From Gorsachius magnificus (lineage: Eukaryota; Chordata; Aves; Pelecaniformes; Ardeidae): 64,000 nt of DNA. Position 1 is the first letter of the stretch; every line of letters starts with the position of its first letter. This document shows positions 13,021-25,187 of this stretch, piece after piece. The notes under the pieces were generated by a model. It was given only the letters and a program-made list of their open reading frames with translations, did not search any database and had not been told where the DNA came from. Location of the stretch: the NCBI GenBank assembly GCA_034008185.1, contig CM067086.1:65201286-65265285 (forward strand). The letters are read 5' to 3'. The position numbers were made by a program, and so were the translations under genes.

Positions 13021-13260
13021 CTTGCTCCGACGCCGTCTGATGTCTCTTGAGCAGATACTGCCGCTCGCCTGTGATCTCTCGCCCACCGCAATCGGGGTGA
13101 CAGGCGTTGAGGCGAGGGCCTGGTGGTGGCACCCTCCACCCTCGCCCCCCATTTTGGCGCGGGCTGGGGGAGCAGGGCAGCCCCACCTGGGGTCCGCATG
13201 CCAACGCATCACTTGCCAGCGGAGGACAAAGGTTTGACCTTTCGCAAACAGCACGGGAAA
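13021..13260. promoter_or_regulatory. CpG-rich patch, possible small CpG island
   Basis: I count about 18 CpG dinucleotides in these 240 bases, with GC content well above the flanks. Observed/expected CpG is roughly 0.8 by hand, whereas most of the window is CpG-poor. This is short for a promoter island, and no TATA box, initiator or exon is recognisable beside it. It could be an unmethylated regulatory element, an orphan CpG island or the start of an unannotated non-coding transcript. The overlapping open frames on both strands here are a side effect of low stop-codon frequency in GC-rich DNA. Confidence 0.4.
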
Positions 13261-14037
13261 TAGCATCGTTGCTTGGTTCCTTGGGAGGACCGGCAGCTTT
13301 CCACCTCAAAGACCATTTTGAGGTTTATTTTCCTTGCAGCCCTTCTCCATTCAGGTTTTTTTGCAAGGCAAAGTTTGGGTTGAGGGGACCAGTTTGGACA
13401 ATGCGTGCAGTGATGGGGTTTGCCTGTCTGACGGTGCGTGCAGAGCATCCTCCAAACCCTCCCTAGCAAGCAGAAAGGCTCCCCATGGAGGTCGAGGGCT
13501 GGGACCTGGGGTTATAAGACCATCTTTTCTCTGCAGCGTCCAGCCCTGGACTGGGGCCTGCAGGTGGTATTGCAGCGCAAGAAATAAATACTGATAGAGT
13601 CCAGGCATCCATCCAGTATACAGCTTTCGAGATTTTTTTCTTCTTGTCTTACAGCCCCATCTCACAAGCCTTCTTCCTTCATGAATACGCTCTTTTGGCC
13701 TCACTAGGATGGGAACTGCAGATGCAGTGACAACCACAGCAAACAGCCTCTTCTTTCCCTGCTGCCCAGCAATTTCATGGCAAGTTTTTCTGCCTTGAAC
13801 TAGAAATGACTTTGTAAGTCCTTGCTCCTGCGATGCCACCCAGCAGTGGCACCTGCCAGCTAAGCCAGTGGTGCCCACAGGGCGAAACCGTATGTCCCTC
13901 CTTGGCATGGCTGTATCAAGCCCTGACCCACATAAGTAACAGTCCCTGAAGGGCTACCTTGAAAAGGGATTAGGTAGAAATGGGTAGGAAAAACCACTGA
14001 GCAGATGATAGCAATAACACATTAGCAGGAGCAGGAA
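13261..14037. other. Unique non-coding sequence
   Basis: No gene recognised. A 185-codon minus-strand frame spans 13351-13908, but it shows no domain, signal peptide or family resemblance and is overlapped by plus-strand frames. I treat it as chance. Confidence 0.5.
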
Positions 14038-14310
14038 GGCTGGTCCGGTGACTGAACACCAGACTTGGACTCAGGAGATCAAGGTTTAATCCTCCATTCT
14101 TCCACAGATGTTGGCAAGTCACTTAATCTCTCTGTGCCTCAGTTCCCCATCTGTAAAAGGAAGATAATGGTAGTTCTTTTGTCTGCACTGTCTGTTTAGA
14201 TTTCTAAGTTTTCCAGGGCCAAGGATGCTTCTTCAGGAGGGTATGTACGGCACCTACCTCTGCAGGGGGAATCGCACTGCTGCCTTCCACACCACAAATA
14301 ATAATAGTGA
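14038..14310 (+). mobile_element. Old amniote MIR/CORE-type SINE, nearly full length
   Basis: The element reads 5' to 3' on the plus strand. The tRNA-derived head has an A-box-like GGCTGGTCCGGTGAC near 14038 and a B-box-like GGTTTAATCC at 14083-14092. The diagnostic core follows at 14111-14160: TTGGCAAGTCACTTAATCTC, then TCTGTGCCTCAGTTCCCCAT, then CTGTAAAAGG. The body is shared with mammalian MIR. The 3' part (CTGTTTAGATTTCTAAG near 14192, GTATGTACGGCACCTACC near 14241, then an AATAATAATAG end near 14300) matches the tail I know from sauropsid copies of this SINE class. It is diverged and certainly inactive. The exact subfamily name needs a repeat-library search. Confidence 0.82.
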
Positions 14311-17300
14311 TATCAGTCCTTTAATCGACAGGGAACTCACGCTGTTTTGCAACAAAATTTATGATTAATGCATGATCAAAGCTTTAACTGAAGTTGAATA
14401 AACACTTTGTGTAATGTAACTGGCATTTCCAGAAAGCTTCTTCGTGGAGTCCCTGGGCAATCTATTTGTAAAGTGTATCTTCAGGTGACCACAGCAGCCC
14501 TACCCTGTGATACTCGAGAGCCATTTTCAAGCTGTATGGCAAGGCAGAAGTTGTAGTGATGGGATTTCAACCAGTAAGAAATGGCAACAACAGCTTTGCC
14601 ATGGTCCTTCCCAACCAACGGTGGGTTCAGGAGAAACCAGGCCAACTCCTGCTGTGGGAATCTGCAGTCCCCCTACCCGGGAACACCCTGGTGCTCCATC
14701 TCCTGAAAAGCATGGGCTGAATTATGTTGTTTTTACCCTGGGGGACCTACTGCAGCCAAACTCACCCAGACTCCTTTTCAGGAGAAAATTGCCCAAAGTA
14801 ACTATTTCTAGAACTTTTCCTTTGCTGCCGTGCTCTAAGATGAAAGAATAATATTTTGAAGACTGTTCGCTCTTCTTTCCAGTGGGAGAGAATTGATGTC
14901 TGTCCTGATTATACTTAGCATCTACTGGAGTCTTCACTGAGGTTAAAAGGAAATTTCAGCAGGTAGGATTATCTCCAACAAGTATTATATCCTGCCAAAT
15001 TGTGTTTGGATTTTGCTAGACTTATTTACTTGTTCACAACACCCAGGGAAGCGGAGATTTTTTTCCTGTAAAGAATTTGGCTGTGTTTGAAGACATGGGA
15101 GCTGTGTTTTCAAGATGAATCAGGCTCAGATTGACTTTGGGATTTGACATAATATTGATTTACTGACTAACCTTGCTGTTCTGCTGGACACGCTGCGGCT
15201 ATTGTGAGCAACGCTGAACTATTACAGGGCTGCAGGAATGCTTTCTGGTGGCATGTTTGGTTTAGGACAGTTCAGATGAAGCTTTTGGGATTAACTAGTT
15301 TATGGCTGCGTCTTGGCTCCCACCTTGTCTCCCAAGCTGTGGGATGTGCTGAACCCCCCTCTGCCTGTCCTCCCCCCCTCCATCTAAGCTCTTGCTCTGA
15401 CTCTATCTAAGAGCAAGAACCTCTGTGAAAATGCAGGCCAGATTCCAATGCCTTTAGTAATGCTTCTACAGATAAGCCCATTGACTTCAGCCCTATGGTC
15501 CCTCATCCACCTCTTATTTTTGCCAGTACGGGTCTCCTATGCTGCTCTCTCCTGTGCATGTCTCTGCTTTCCAACTCTTCCCATCTTGCTGATCAGTCCT
15601 GTACCCCACTTTTATTATTGAGATATAGGAGTGTTAGTGAGCCCCGGCCCTCTCACTCCGTTTCTCTTTTGTCTCTGTGCCTGATGTAGATCTTCTGTGC
15701 TTGTTTTATGTATTAACAGTGGATGACTCTCTCATATATTTGTTTTTAAGGGATGATCTGACTGGAGGACTGATGATAAGCATCTGCCCCAGCTGCATCT
15801 TATACTTGTAAATCCTCTTCCATCGAACAGGTAAGGGGCTCTGAGACTGCTGCCAACACAGCATCTTCCTAATGAAGAGGGAAGAGTGGGGTAAGTGGGG
15901 CCATTGCCTTTGCAGTGGGTTATGTATCACCATACTGGAGGAAATGCCCCGCAGTGAATATTCTGCGTGCGCACCATAAGCCTTAACTAGTCCTGACTAT
16001 GCGCACATTGAAAAAGATGGCAAGAAAATTACAGATATTTTTCTCTGTGTTTTTAAATTTCAAGTGTCACTTTTTTTCTGTGTGTAATTGCACTGAAATG
16101 CATGTGGAAAAGGGTGCTTGGTTTACTGGTTGGTTGCAAATTATAAAGAAATGCAAAAAAGTTGTCCTTGTTCCCCAGTTCTGGTGAAAATGCTCTCTCA
16201 TTTCTTTCAGCAAAACCTCTGTCATGTCCCCTGCCCACAGTAGTCTGTGTTCTTGGCATCCTCCTTGTCCATCGCGGTACGATTTCTGCCATGCTCCAGA
16301 TCCCTTGTGGTACTGTTTTCTTACCTCTGAATCGACATAATTGGGGTGTTGTGGGGGTGGTGGGTGAAAATAAATCCTGGAAACATTTCTACCTTTTCCA
16401 TTCAAAATTTTCCATGGAGGAGGGTGATTTCTAAATGGCTGCAATTTGTAGTGCTCTACAGCACAAGGGGTTTTAAAATATCAGATCTATTAGATCGAGT
16501 CAATATAGGTCAAGTCATTGTGAGAGATGAAAATTCTACCTAGATCTTAAATCTTCCCTGGCAGTGACAGATGCCAAAGCCTTCCTGGCAAAAAAAAAAA
16601 ATATACAATTGTTTTGTCAAAGCTCACTTTATAAATACCTTTTGCCGGAATGATGATGCTTTGTATGGAACACACTGCAGAAAACTGACAGTGAGGATGG
16701 AAAATGATGACCTAGTTTTATCCAGAACAAAAGCAGGATTTATTTTTTTGTACAATGTTCCCTCTTTTTCTTTTTTTTTTTCCTTGGAAGAAAAGAGAGT
16801 TCAATAAATGCTAGTACTTAGGGTCTGCAGAAGGTGGTAGAGGGAAGAAAAGCCAAGTACCTTCATGGCCAAATATCCACAAGAAACCTTAATAATCTAT
16901 CTTGAGCTTTTGGGTGAGCCAGTGGTGCCCCCTCTGAAGTATCTGAGTCCTGGTGCTTTTAATTGTTATAACAGCCTCATCAGTCTTCAGCCCTACAAAA
17001 CGCCTCCAGCTTCTGCTCTGAATTGCAGACAGATGGGAGTTTTTAGAAAAGGAAGATTAGAAGAATATTGGTTGAGGCATCCCCTTTAGCTGAGGTGGAT
17101 GTGTGGGCCCTGGTTTGACAAGTCGTGTTTATCTCTACGTACACATGTACGTCCCCTGGATTGCTCTTAAACCAAAGCACAAGCTGGATGGGGACCCTGG
17201 CCACCAACCCAAGGATCTTCACCCTGATTCTGCTGGAGGTTGGGTGGGCTCCTTCTGATTCCTGACTTCAAAATATTGTCATCTTCTTGTCTTTGGGTGG

Positions 17301-19876
17301 AAGACTTTCTCTTCCTCTAGGTAGGTGCAAGAAATCATCTTCAAGTTTCTGATAAGGGACAAGGCAAATTCATGGGACAAAAGTCCAGCAGGACTATGAC
17401 CCATCAAGGTACAGCTTCTAGATATGCCAAGGGAAAGACAGTGGTGTGCTTGTTCTCATCCCCTTTTCCATCAGGCATCTGCTACTGGCCATGTGAGCAA
17501 GGGGGTGCTGAGCTAGGTGTGCCTTTGACCTGTCCTGTTCGGTCATTCATTTGTCCCTTTATTTGAAAGAGAGCTCTGTGCTCTTCCAGGTAAAGGTGGT
17601 GTTTCAGCTGGTTGCTCCTCACTCCAGCTTCTGCCTTGCCACCCAACTCCAAAATGCTCTCAAGTATAAGTCAACTAAGAGGACAGGATCGGATGGCCTC
17701 AGATCACACAAGGGGCTGCGGTACGGCCCTGATGGTGTCCAGGTGAGAGAGGGACTTAGTTTGAGAGGGTAACTAGGCAGAAGCCATCCTCCCAGAGAAG
17801 TTCATAAGTTACAGAAAACAAGTAGAAGATCAACCAAAGCTTCCCTTCTTAAATTTGGCAAAGACATATTTAAAATTACTGTATGCAATGAAGGAGCAGT
17901 GTAGCATTACTTAATTTCTCAATTTTTTTAGACCTTCAGAGTTTCATCAGTATTTGGGCTCCATCATGTTTGCATTCTTTGTTGTAATTTTTTGATACTT
18001 ACACCAGACATATCTTCCAGAGCATTCCAGGTCATTAAAATTCACTCACTCTCTCCTTTTTAATCTCTCGCCTAGTTGTCAGTCTCAAGTGTGAGTTCCT
18101 CCCTGGAATGCTGCTCCTTTATTGCTTATTGTCAAAAACGTTTTCACTTGGAATTTTCCCGGCTGGTGACATAGTAGGCTATCGCTGTGGGTCAAAGTTT
18201 GCATATCAAGCCATCAGTTTTCATCATTGTCTTTGTCATGAGCTAAGGACATTTTTATTAGACAAAACAATAAGAGGGTAAAATACATAAAAATTCAGCC
18301 TGCCTGTTGCAAGCTGGAAATGAATCCAACTTTTGGTAAAACAGAATAATTTGAAGTATCCTAAAGGACAGACTTGATATTTGCTACCACTGTTTTTCTT
18401 TTTTTGTTGTTGTTACATTGGCTTGCATATGGAAGGAGAGGTTTGTTTTTAGTAATGTTAAAGGCATTTATATTTTGTTAATACTTCCTTGCTAGTTCCA
18501 GAGATCTCAAACTGTGGAGAGGCTCATAATGCATCGAGATCCATACAAACAGAGTAAAAAAACCTCTGATCAAGACAGTCTATATTTATTGCTAATTTCT
18601 CTGGAGTTTTTAGTTGTTAGATATTCTTGGTGCATTTGTTTGCTTTCCTCAAGCATGCACTGAGATTTTATTTTAGAAAACTGCATCTTTTGTGCTCCAG
18701 ATTTTCAGCTACCAGAAGGTCTGGGGCAAACTGTCATTTGGAGATGTTTTTTAGATTAAATGTTACAGGGTTCTTAAGCAGTCAGTGCAAACAGCTGGGT
18801 TTTATTCAGAAAAAAAATAGATTTTATTGTATAAGGAAACAACAAATCCAGCTCTACTGCACAGAGCTAACTGCTCTTCACACAAAAGTTGCCTTTTTTG
18901 TTCCCGCCTTCGGGGGCTTTAATTGCAAATTCAAAGCCACCAAGAGGTGAAGAATGCTCATGAAGATGAGGTTAAATGTGAAAAATCCCACGACTGATGC
19001 AATTTTGCCCTTTATTGCTGACTCCTTGGCAGTAGCGGCATGCCGAGCTGGGGTCTGCAGGGCGTGCACTGCGGCGTCCTGGTCCCGCTGGAGGCTGTCA
19101 GAGGGATCGCACTGTAGGTGGGACTTGCTTGGGAACATTGCGTTGGGTTCCCGTGATGGTACGGAGAGTCATCCATCTCCAGAGACAGCCCCTGCCTGCG
19201 TGGACTCCCACATCAACACCCCAGCCTGCGATGGGCTGCCTCATCTTCTGGGGGGTATTTGAGCCACTTTTTAGCACCACCACAAAAAGACCCTGGCTGT
19301 GGTGAGCATCTTCCTGAGTCCCCTCCAGCAGAAGAGTTAAGAACATATTTAGCATTGAGTGACTAAATACCCCCGGGGGGTTCTGTTGCTCTGAATATCA
19401 AGCTGCTATTGACTACATGCTTCAGATATCTGGGGAATGAGACCAGCTTGCCACAGCAATTAGCCTTGAGAAAAGGAATGAAGTGTACCATTTCAAACCG
19501 TTTCAGGTGGTGAAGTTATTCCTTTAAAAGGGAGACAAATCATTCCAAATGATACGTGAAAACCAAAGGCAGAAAGACATGTCAGCAAGGTGTGGAGGAG
19601 ACGCAATCTCTGGCATCTCTAGTTCAGCCCCATCATGGTCAATGCCTTATTAATCTCCCTACGTGCTGAGAAGGGAGATGGCAAAGTTGAATTGCGGACC
19701 GTGGAAGGGAGAAAGGGCCATTTGCTAAACTGCTGGGGTGGTAGGAAGAGGTGCTGGACACTGTCAAAGGCACCAAAATGTTGAGAAAGGTTTGTGTGTC
19801 GCTGGTTTGATATGCTGGTTCGCTTCACAGTGAAATCAAAATGGGAACACATCTGAAAAAGTAGATAGTCTAATGA

Positions 19877-19965
19877 GTAAGACATTTGGTAAATAAAACC
19901 AATTAAATATCAAAAGCAGTAACATAAAAGGCAGATAAGGTGGGTAAGACATTTGGTAAATAAAA
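19877..19965 (+). repeat. Direct repeat of 22 bp, 67 bp apart
   Basis: GTAAGACATTTGGTAAATAA plus two A (22 bp) occurs at 19877-19898 and again at 19944-19965, perfectly identical. The intervening 45 bp are not repeated, so this is a partial tandem duplication of a 67-bp unit or an independent short duplication. No function can be assigned. Confidence 0.85.
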
Positions 19966-21225
19966 GCAAATAATGATGTTCTAAACCTCAACCTAACACA
20001 CTCACGTCAACACTTATGCTCTCACCCACAGCAGGTCTATACCATTTTAAAAATACAGCTCGGTTTTTGTTCTTTACGGAAAACATTTTTGTGCCTTCTC
20101 ACCAGGTATTTAGCTCCACTTTTGGGGATGCCGTGGGATCCAAGCAAGGGAACGTAAAGTCTTCCCCATTTTTTTTTTTGCATTTAGAGCTCGTGAAAGA
20201 GAGCGCTGTGATGGAAATGCTTTTATGCTCTTATCTGTCAGGGGTGTTATTAGGACAAAACTTTGCAACAAGGCAGGAGTCAGAGCCCTGACCCCCAGAG
20301 CTTGCAGTTTAAATAGAGAAGTGCTTTTGGCTTTGGGGAGGGGGGAACAGAGTGGGAGAACCAGCGTGCTTGGGACCCCATAACAGATTTTAGGGGAATC
20401 AAGAAGGAAATCCAAGTATCCTGAATCCCATGGGGCTGGGTGACAAAATGTTTAAACAGATGTATTCGTGGGGCCCTCAGGATCTATAGAAAATGCTGAA
20501 ATATGTCTTGCCTATCATCTGCATTGCTGATATAGAGAACTTCCCAACAGCTTCAAATTCAGCCAAGACAAAGTCTAGTCCCTGAATAATCTTTGGCCCA
20601 GGCTTGGGAGCTCTGAGACAAACTGGTCCATCTTACGATGCAGCCACAGCCCTTTGCTTTCATGGAGCCAGCATTTTAAGTCTGGGTGGTCCTTAGATCT
20701 GACCTGCTGCACGTCCCAGACCAGATCACTTTATTAATTTAAAATCAGTGTAAAATTCAACATTTTGTGATATTAAAATATCCTGTCCATTCTTGATTTG
20801 AAGACCTCAAGAGCTAGACATTCCTCCTTTTTCTGGATGTTTGTGACTAGGATTAATTACTTTCAATATTATAAACACTTACCTTGTTTCTAGAATTTCT
20901 CTGGCTGAGTTTTCAGGGCATTGCTGCTTCATCCATCTTTCTCTAGGAGCTAAAAGGTATGTTTCTATTCAGTATTTTCCCTAGATTAAAGTACCACCTA
21001 AAATCCCCTGTCTGGACAAGTGCTGTAGACCACAATTAGACCGGTCAGAAATGCTGCCTGACATTTTTCACATTAAAATTCAAACTAATCTGTGCAGAGC
21101 TCAGCGCACAATTCACGTCATCCTTAATGTGAATTTTTCTGATGGAGGAGTGGCTGAAAAATATATTGAATTTTCTCAAATTCACTTCTGCTTCAAACTG
21201 CTTTTGGAGAATTCTTGGAAAGCTG

Positions 21226-21257
21226 GTTTGTTTGTTTGCTTGTTTGTGTGTTTGTTT
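21226..21257 (+). repeat. (TTTG)n microsatellite, imperfect
   Basis: About eight TTTG/CTTG/TGTG units. The phase breaks suggest an old, slowly evolving microsatellite. Confidence 0.85.
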
Positions 21258-22890
21258 AACGCACAACTCGCTGCTAGGAACTGAACATTTTGGCTCAGGG
21301 GTGGCTGATGGCAGGCGTCACCCCCCAGTGCTGCTCTGCCAGCAGTGGCTGTGTGTGACTCCCAAGGCCAAGCTTCTAGTTTCAGTACTTGAAAAAAAGG
21401 AAATGTGAATTCACTCGTTGCAGTGTTTCAAGAAGCTGTATAGAAAATTTGTGTTCCACCATTTCTTGTTGGAGGAAAATGCAAATTCAGGCTGCTCCTT
21501 GGCAGGAAAATTGCAGTGGAATAACTAGGAGAGTAAATCACTCAGAAATAGGACGAAAAAGCAAAATATAGTACTCAGAGTACAGCTTATATTTTATTTT
21601 CTGAAATATGGCATGTGTTGGCATGATAGCAAACCTGAATACTGAGAGTGCTTAGTTCTAGTATCATGCTCTTAATGAACACATTTTGGGGTTATTTTCA
21701 TAAAGACAATGTTGCAGCTGGTAGAGGTGGGAGATATCATGTAAGACACAGGGATATGAAGCTGGAAGAGTCTTGTGAATCCAGCTCCCTGGCATTTTCA
21801 GGACTTATAACTGTAACATTTTGCTGTATAGGCAGACCTTTTCCTACAATTATTTAGTTGCTGGGTTGTAGCTCTTCATCTTCCAGGAGACAATTTCCCC
21901 CTTGGAAGACCTGTTTCCTGGCTAGTAAACACCTGGGAAATTACCCATATCAGTGAATCCAGTTATAAGTTTTGATAAGAGAAATATCTACTGCAAGCGC
22001 AGCACTTCGGTAGTGATTAGGGATGGATTTATTCCATTTTCAGGGTGTCATACTTTGATCTGCCATCCTGCGGTCCTTTTAGAAGGGGACTGTCTGTTCT
22101 GCTGCTTGCTGCGTGTTGCACAGTGCATCATGGGAAGTACCCGCTTATTTAATTCATGCTATAGCCCTGTATGTGTACTTTTATTTTTGTCTGTGGGCCT
22201 CAGACATTTTAAAGCAGGGGCAAGTGTTGGGTGAGTCCCATATGACTTGTTGAATAGATTCACCCTGGGATTCTTGCCTCAAAACCATGTGTGTTGGTGA
22301 AGCTGAACATATCTTAAAGGAAAATATGCACAAATCCCCAGACCTCCATAATTCTCCATATAGTAGAAAAAAATCCTTTACAGGTGCAAACTGAGTGCAT
22401 AAACATAGAGGACCTGGTGACCATGAGGCACTTTTGGATATCAGTCTGACTTTCTTGGTTACAAGAATTGAATTAGAAACCCTGGAAGTATCTCAGGGTG
22501 CTCTGGAATATGTTAAAAATTTAGAGAAAATGTGACAGTGTGGGAAGTTCCATGGTTATTAATGTGTTCACATGTATGTGTGTGGGAAAATACCTCTTTC
22601 AGAGCACAATTTTTGCTCCTACAAGGTTGCCACATTTTTGGCTGGTTGCTTTTCTCATGCTAATTACTGCGTATCTAGGGCCTTAGGTTGATGGTCTTTT
22701 GGGAGAAATCTCAGAAACTTATTCACTGCCATTATGGATTCAATAAATATCTGCCCCTTCTCCCCTTTGGAGAAGTTGTAAGGAAGATGAATCAGTTGAT
22801 GGGAATGGCAAAAGAAACTGGAAATGGTCGAGTCTGCAGATCCGCTGGCTTCCAGTTCTACATGGCTTTGATCTTTTTCTCAGTCCATCC

Positions 22891-23370
22891 CACAGAATCA
22901 CAGAATCACAGAATCGCAAGGGTTAGAAGGGACCTCGGGAGATCACCCAGTCCAACCCCCCTGCTAAAGCAGGTTCTCCTAGAGCATGTTACACAGGACT
23001 TCATCCAGGTGGGCTTTGAATATCTCCAGAGAAGGAGACTCCACAGCCCCCCTGGGCAGCCTGTTCCAGTGCTCCGTCACCCTCAGAGTAAAGAAGTTTT
23101 TCCTCATATTCAACTGAAACCTCTTATGTTTCAGTTTGTACCCATTGCCCCTTGTGCTGTCGCTGGACACCACTGCAAAGAGTCTGGCTTCGTCCTCGTG
23201 ACACCCACCCTTAAGACATTTGTACGTGTTGATGAGGTCCCCTCTCAGTCTTCTCTTCTCCAGGCTGAACAAGCCCAACTCTCGCAGCCTTTCCTCGTAA
23301 GGGAGATGCTCCAGTCCCTTTATCATCCTAGTTGCTCTCCTTTGGACTCTTTCTAGGAGTTCCTCATCCT
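22891..23370 (-). mobile_element. CR1 LINE, 5'-truncated 3' fragment (about 480 bp)
   Basis: On the minus strand the element ends at 22891 with three 8-bp GATTCTGT-type repeats, the hallmark of the CR1 3' end, which lacks a poly(A) tail. Upstream is the conserved 3' UTR block (reverse complement of GATCACCCAGTCCAACCCCC) and then the C-terminal end of ORF2. The 5' truncation lies near 23370, where similarity stops within the sequence for the RVQRR region. No target duplication is evident, as is usual for CR1. It is inactive. The terminal units read GATTCTGT rather than GATTCTAT, so this copy belongs to a different subfamily from the copies at 32.6 and 59.1 kb. Confidence 0.95.
22979..23370 (-). 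pseudogene. CR1 ORF2 C-terminal fragment
   Basis: The minus-strand frame encodes the distal part of the CR1 ORF2 polyprotein, downstream of the reverse-transcriptase palm. It holds the family signatures [19 protein letters not shown], then [19 protein letters not shown], then [11 protein letters not shown], and stops at 22979. The frame is uninterrupted over this fragment but lacks endonuclease and all catalytic reverse-transcriptase motifs, so the protein is non-functional. The open frame continues upstream (to 23473) into flanking host DNA, which is not part of the element. A 222-codon plus-strand frame over the same DNA is its antisense shadow. Confidence 0.9.
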
Positions 23371-25090
23371 GACACAGCAAAGCCTCAGGACTTCTTCTTT
23401 GGTATCCATGAGCAAATCTGAGGAGCTCCTTGAAGGTGTGCATTAATGATACAGACAATGAAAGGCATTGCACAGGTTGTGTTGAAAGGGTTTTGCTTCT
23501 TTCTTAATCTATAGACTGGTTGCGGCCACTTTTCTTTGAGTTTCAGGGTCTTGGCTGCTCTGAGTTGTTTTTTATGAACGGCTGTATTTGGTACACAAGG
23601 TAGGGGTCATCTCACCTGACTGCAGACACCTCCAGTGTGCACATCGTCATCCAAGCCAGTTATTCTGGACTCCCTTCAGAGCCATAGGGGATGAACAGAT
23701 ACTTTTAGGATACGATTCGTCTGACATTGTGGGACTGAAAGAATTTGTGCCTGTCTCTCTTGACTGACTTAAAATGCATTAGGAGGACTAGTCTTGATGG
23801 AAGTACCCATGTAGTTTGTACATGCTCTGAAACAGATGAATCCCCCTCCAACCAAAGCATTTTTGGCCATCCCCTATTAGACAGGCTTGAAGTAAACCTC
23901 AGAAATATGAATGGGAACTAGAATAACCATGAGACTTTGAAATGCGCTATCTGGTGGTGCAGGGACAACATCCAAAGGTTTGCAGAACTAGCAGAAAGAA
24001 ACAATCCTAACATGTAGATAAGCACTGCAGAAAAAATCATTAATAATATAGTTTAACACTCACTGGTCAAATCATGGCTGCGGGTGCGAGCGTGCACATG
24101 AAGACGATGCTTACAAATGAATGAACAGAGAAGTCGCTATCCTGGTTCGAGGTAAGGACATACCCTGTACACAAATATATGTACAATCTCAAGAAATTCA
24201 TTGTAAGGAGAATTAAACCCATCGCCAGTAATGCAAGGAAGAAAGGAAGATTGTGTGATAATGAAAGGTATGACCTGATGCAGTTATCTTTGCTCCTATC
24301 AGAAGCAGTACTGAAACAACAACAAAAAAAAAGAGAATTTAAATCTCATCAATAAGAACATTGTTGCACACCTGGGGTCTAAACATCTGGGAAGTGCTGT
24401 ATTAGTGAAACCATCTCCAGGCTTACAGAGTGGATGAAACCTGAAAGCGCCAGCCACCTGCAATTTTCAATCGCTAATTTGGAAAGATGTGCCTGTGTCA
24501 TCCCATTTCAAAAGCACAGCACAAGCTGCATAGTCATTCTTATTACTGTGATCCTAACATATTCGCATCGCGCTGTACAGGGATTTAGATGCACACGGTG
24601 ACTCTGTGTCTTAAGATGAGACTCTGCACCCCTCAGAATGCTTTTAATTCCTAGCCACTAGGGGTTATATTCCCCTCTTGATGTGCTAGGATTTATATCC
24701 GTAACTCCCGGTAATACTCATGGGAATTGCATGCATGAATCACCATTCAAGATGAATCCTCACAACACTTAGTTGCTGGAGTTTTCTCATGTTTCTCGTC
24801 CGTCGTGTTTCTTGTATTTATTATCAAGCCCACAGTCTGTTGATGAGAACTATTAAAACCTATATATTCCCAGGTAAAATTCTATTATTCTTAAGGTTGG
24901 AAATGCTTTCAAAGCAGGCTAAATTTTGTGAATATTGATAACAACATGAAAAGGAGCACCTGAGTAGGGTGACACTTCCAAATAATCTGCAAAATGACAT
25001 TCTGATCACCTGGGCTTGCAGCTCTCACCAGGAGAAAAGGCAGGGCTAAAGCCTAGCAGATGAATTTTCCACCCTGAGAAAGTATGGTCA
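23371..25090. other. Unique sequence with a possible ancient repeat
   Basis: No gene recognised. At about 24640-24760 the sequence includes AACTCCCGGTAATACTCATG followed by GGAATTGCATGC, an imperfect inverted repeat (AACTCCC/GGGAATT). It resembles the AACTCCCATTGACTTCAATG type of old interspersed repeat I know from turtles, crocodiles and birds. The similarity is by eye only. Confidence 0.4.
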
Positions 25091-25187
25091 GAATAGAATC
25101 GTAGAATCATAGAATCGCTTTGGTTGGAAAAGACCTTTAAGATCATCAAGTCCAACCTTTAACTTAACCCTGCCATCCCACCACTAA

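Larger units (their letters stand above)
14316..22885. other. Unique non-coding sequence with minor repeats
   Basis: No gene recognised over 8.5 kb. It contains a (TTTG)n tract at 21226-21257, a poly(A) run near 16590, T-rich stretches near 16770, a dispersed 22-bp duplication (19877-19898 and 19944-19965), and AT-rich blocks near 14330-14420, 18000-18300 and 20730-20900. A segment near 15430-15500 resembles old sauropsid repeats by motif only. All open frames are short and overlap on opposite strands. Confidence 0.5.

Noticed and set aside
13351..13908. 185-codon minus-strand open frame
   Set aside because: It lies beside the GC-rich patch, has no recognisable domain and is overlapped by plus-strand frames.
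22688..23356. 222-codon plus-strand open frame
   Set aside because: It is antisense to the CR1 ORF2 fragment and partly in flanking DNA; the protein matches no family.
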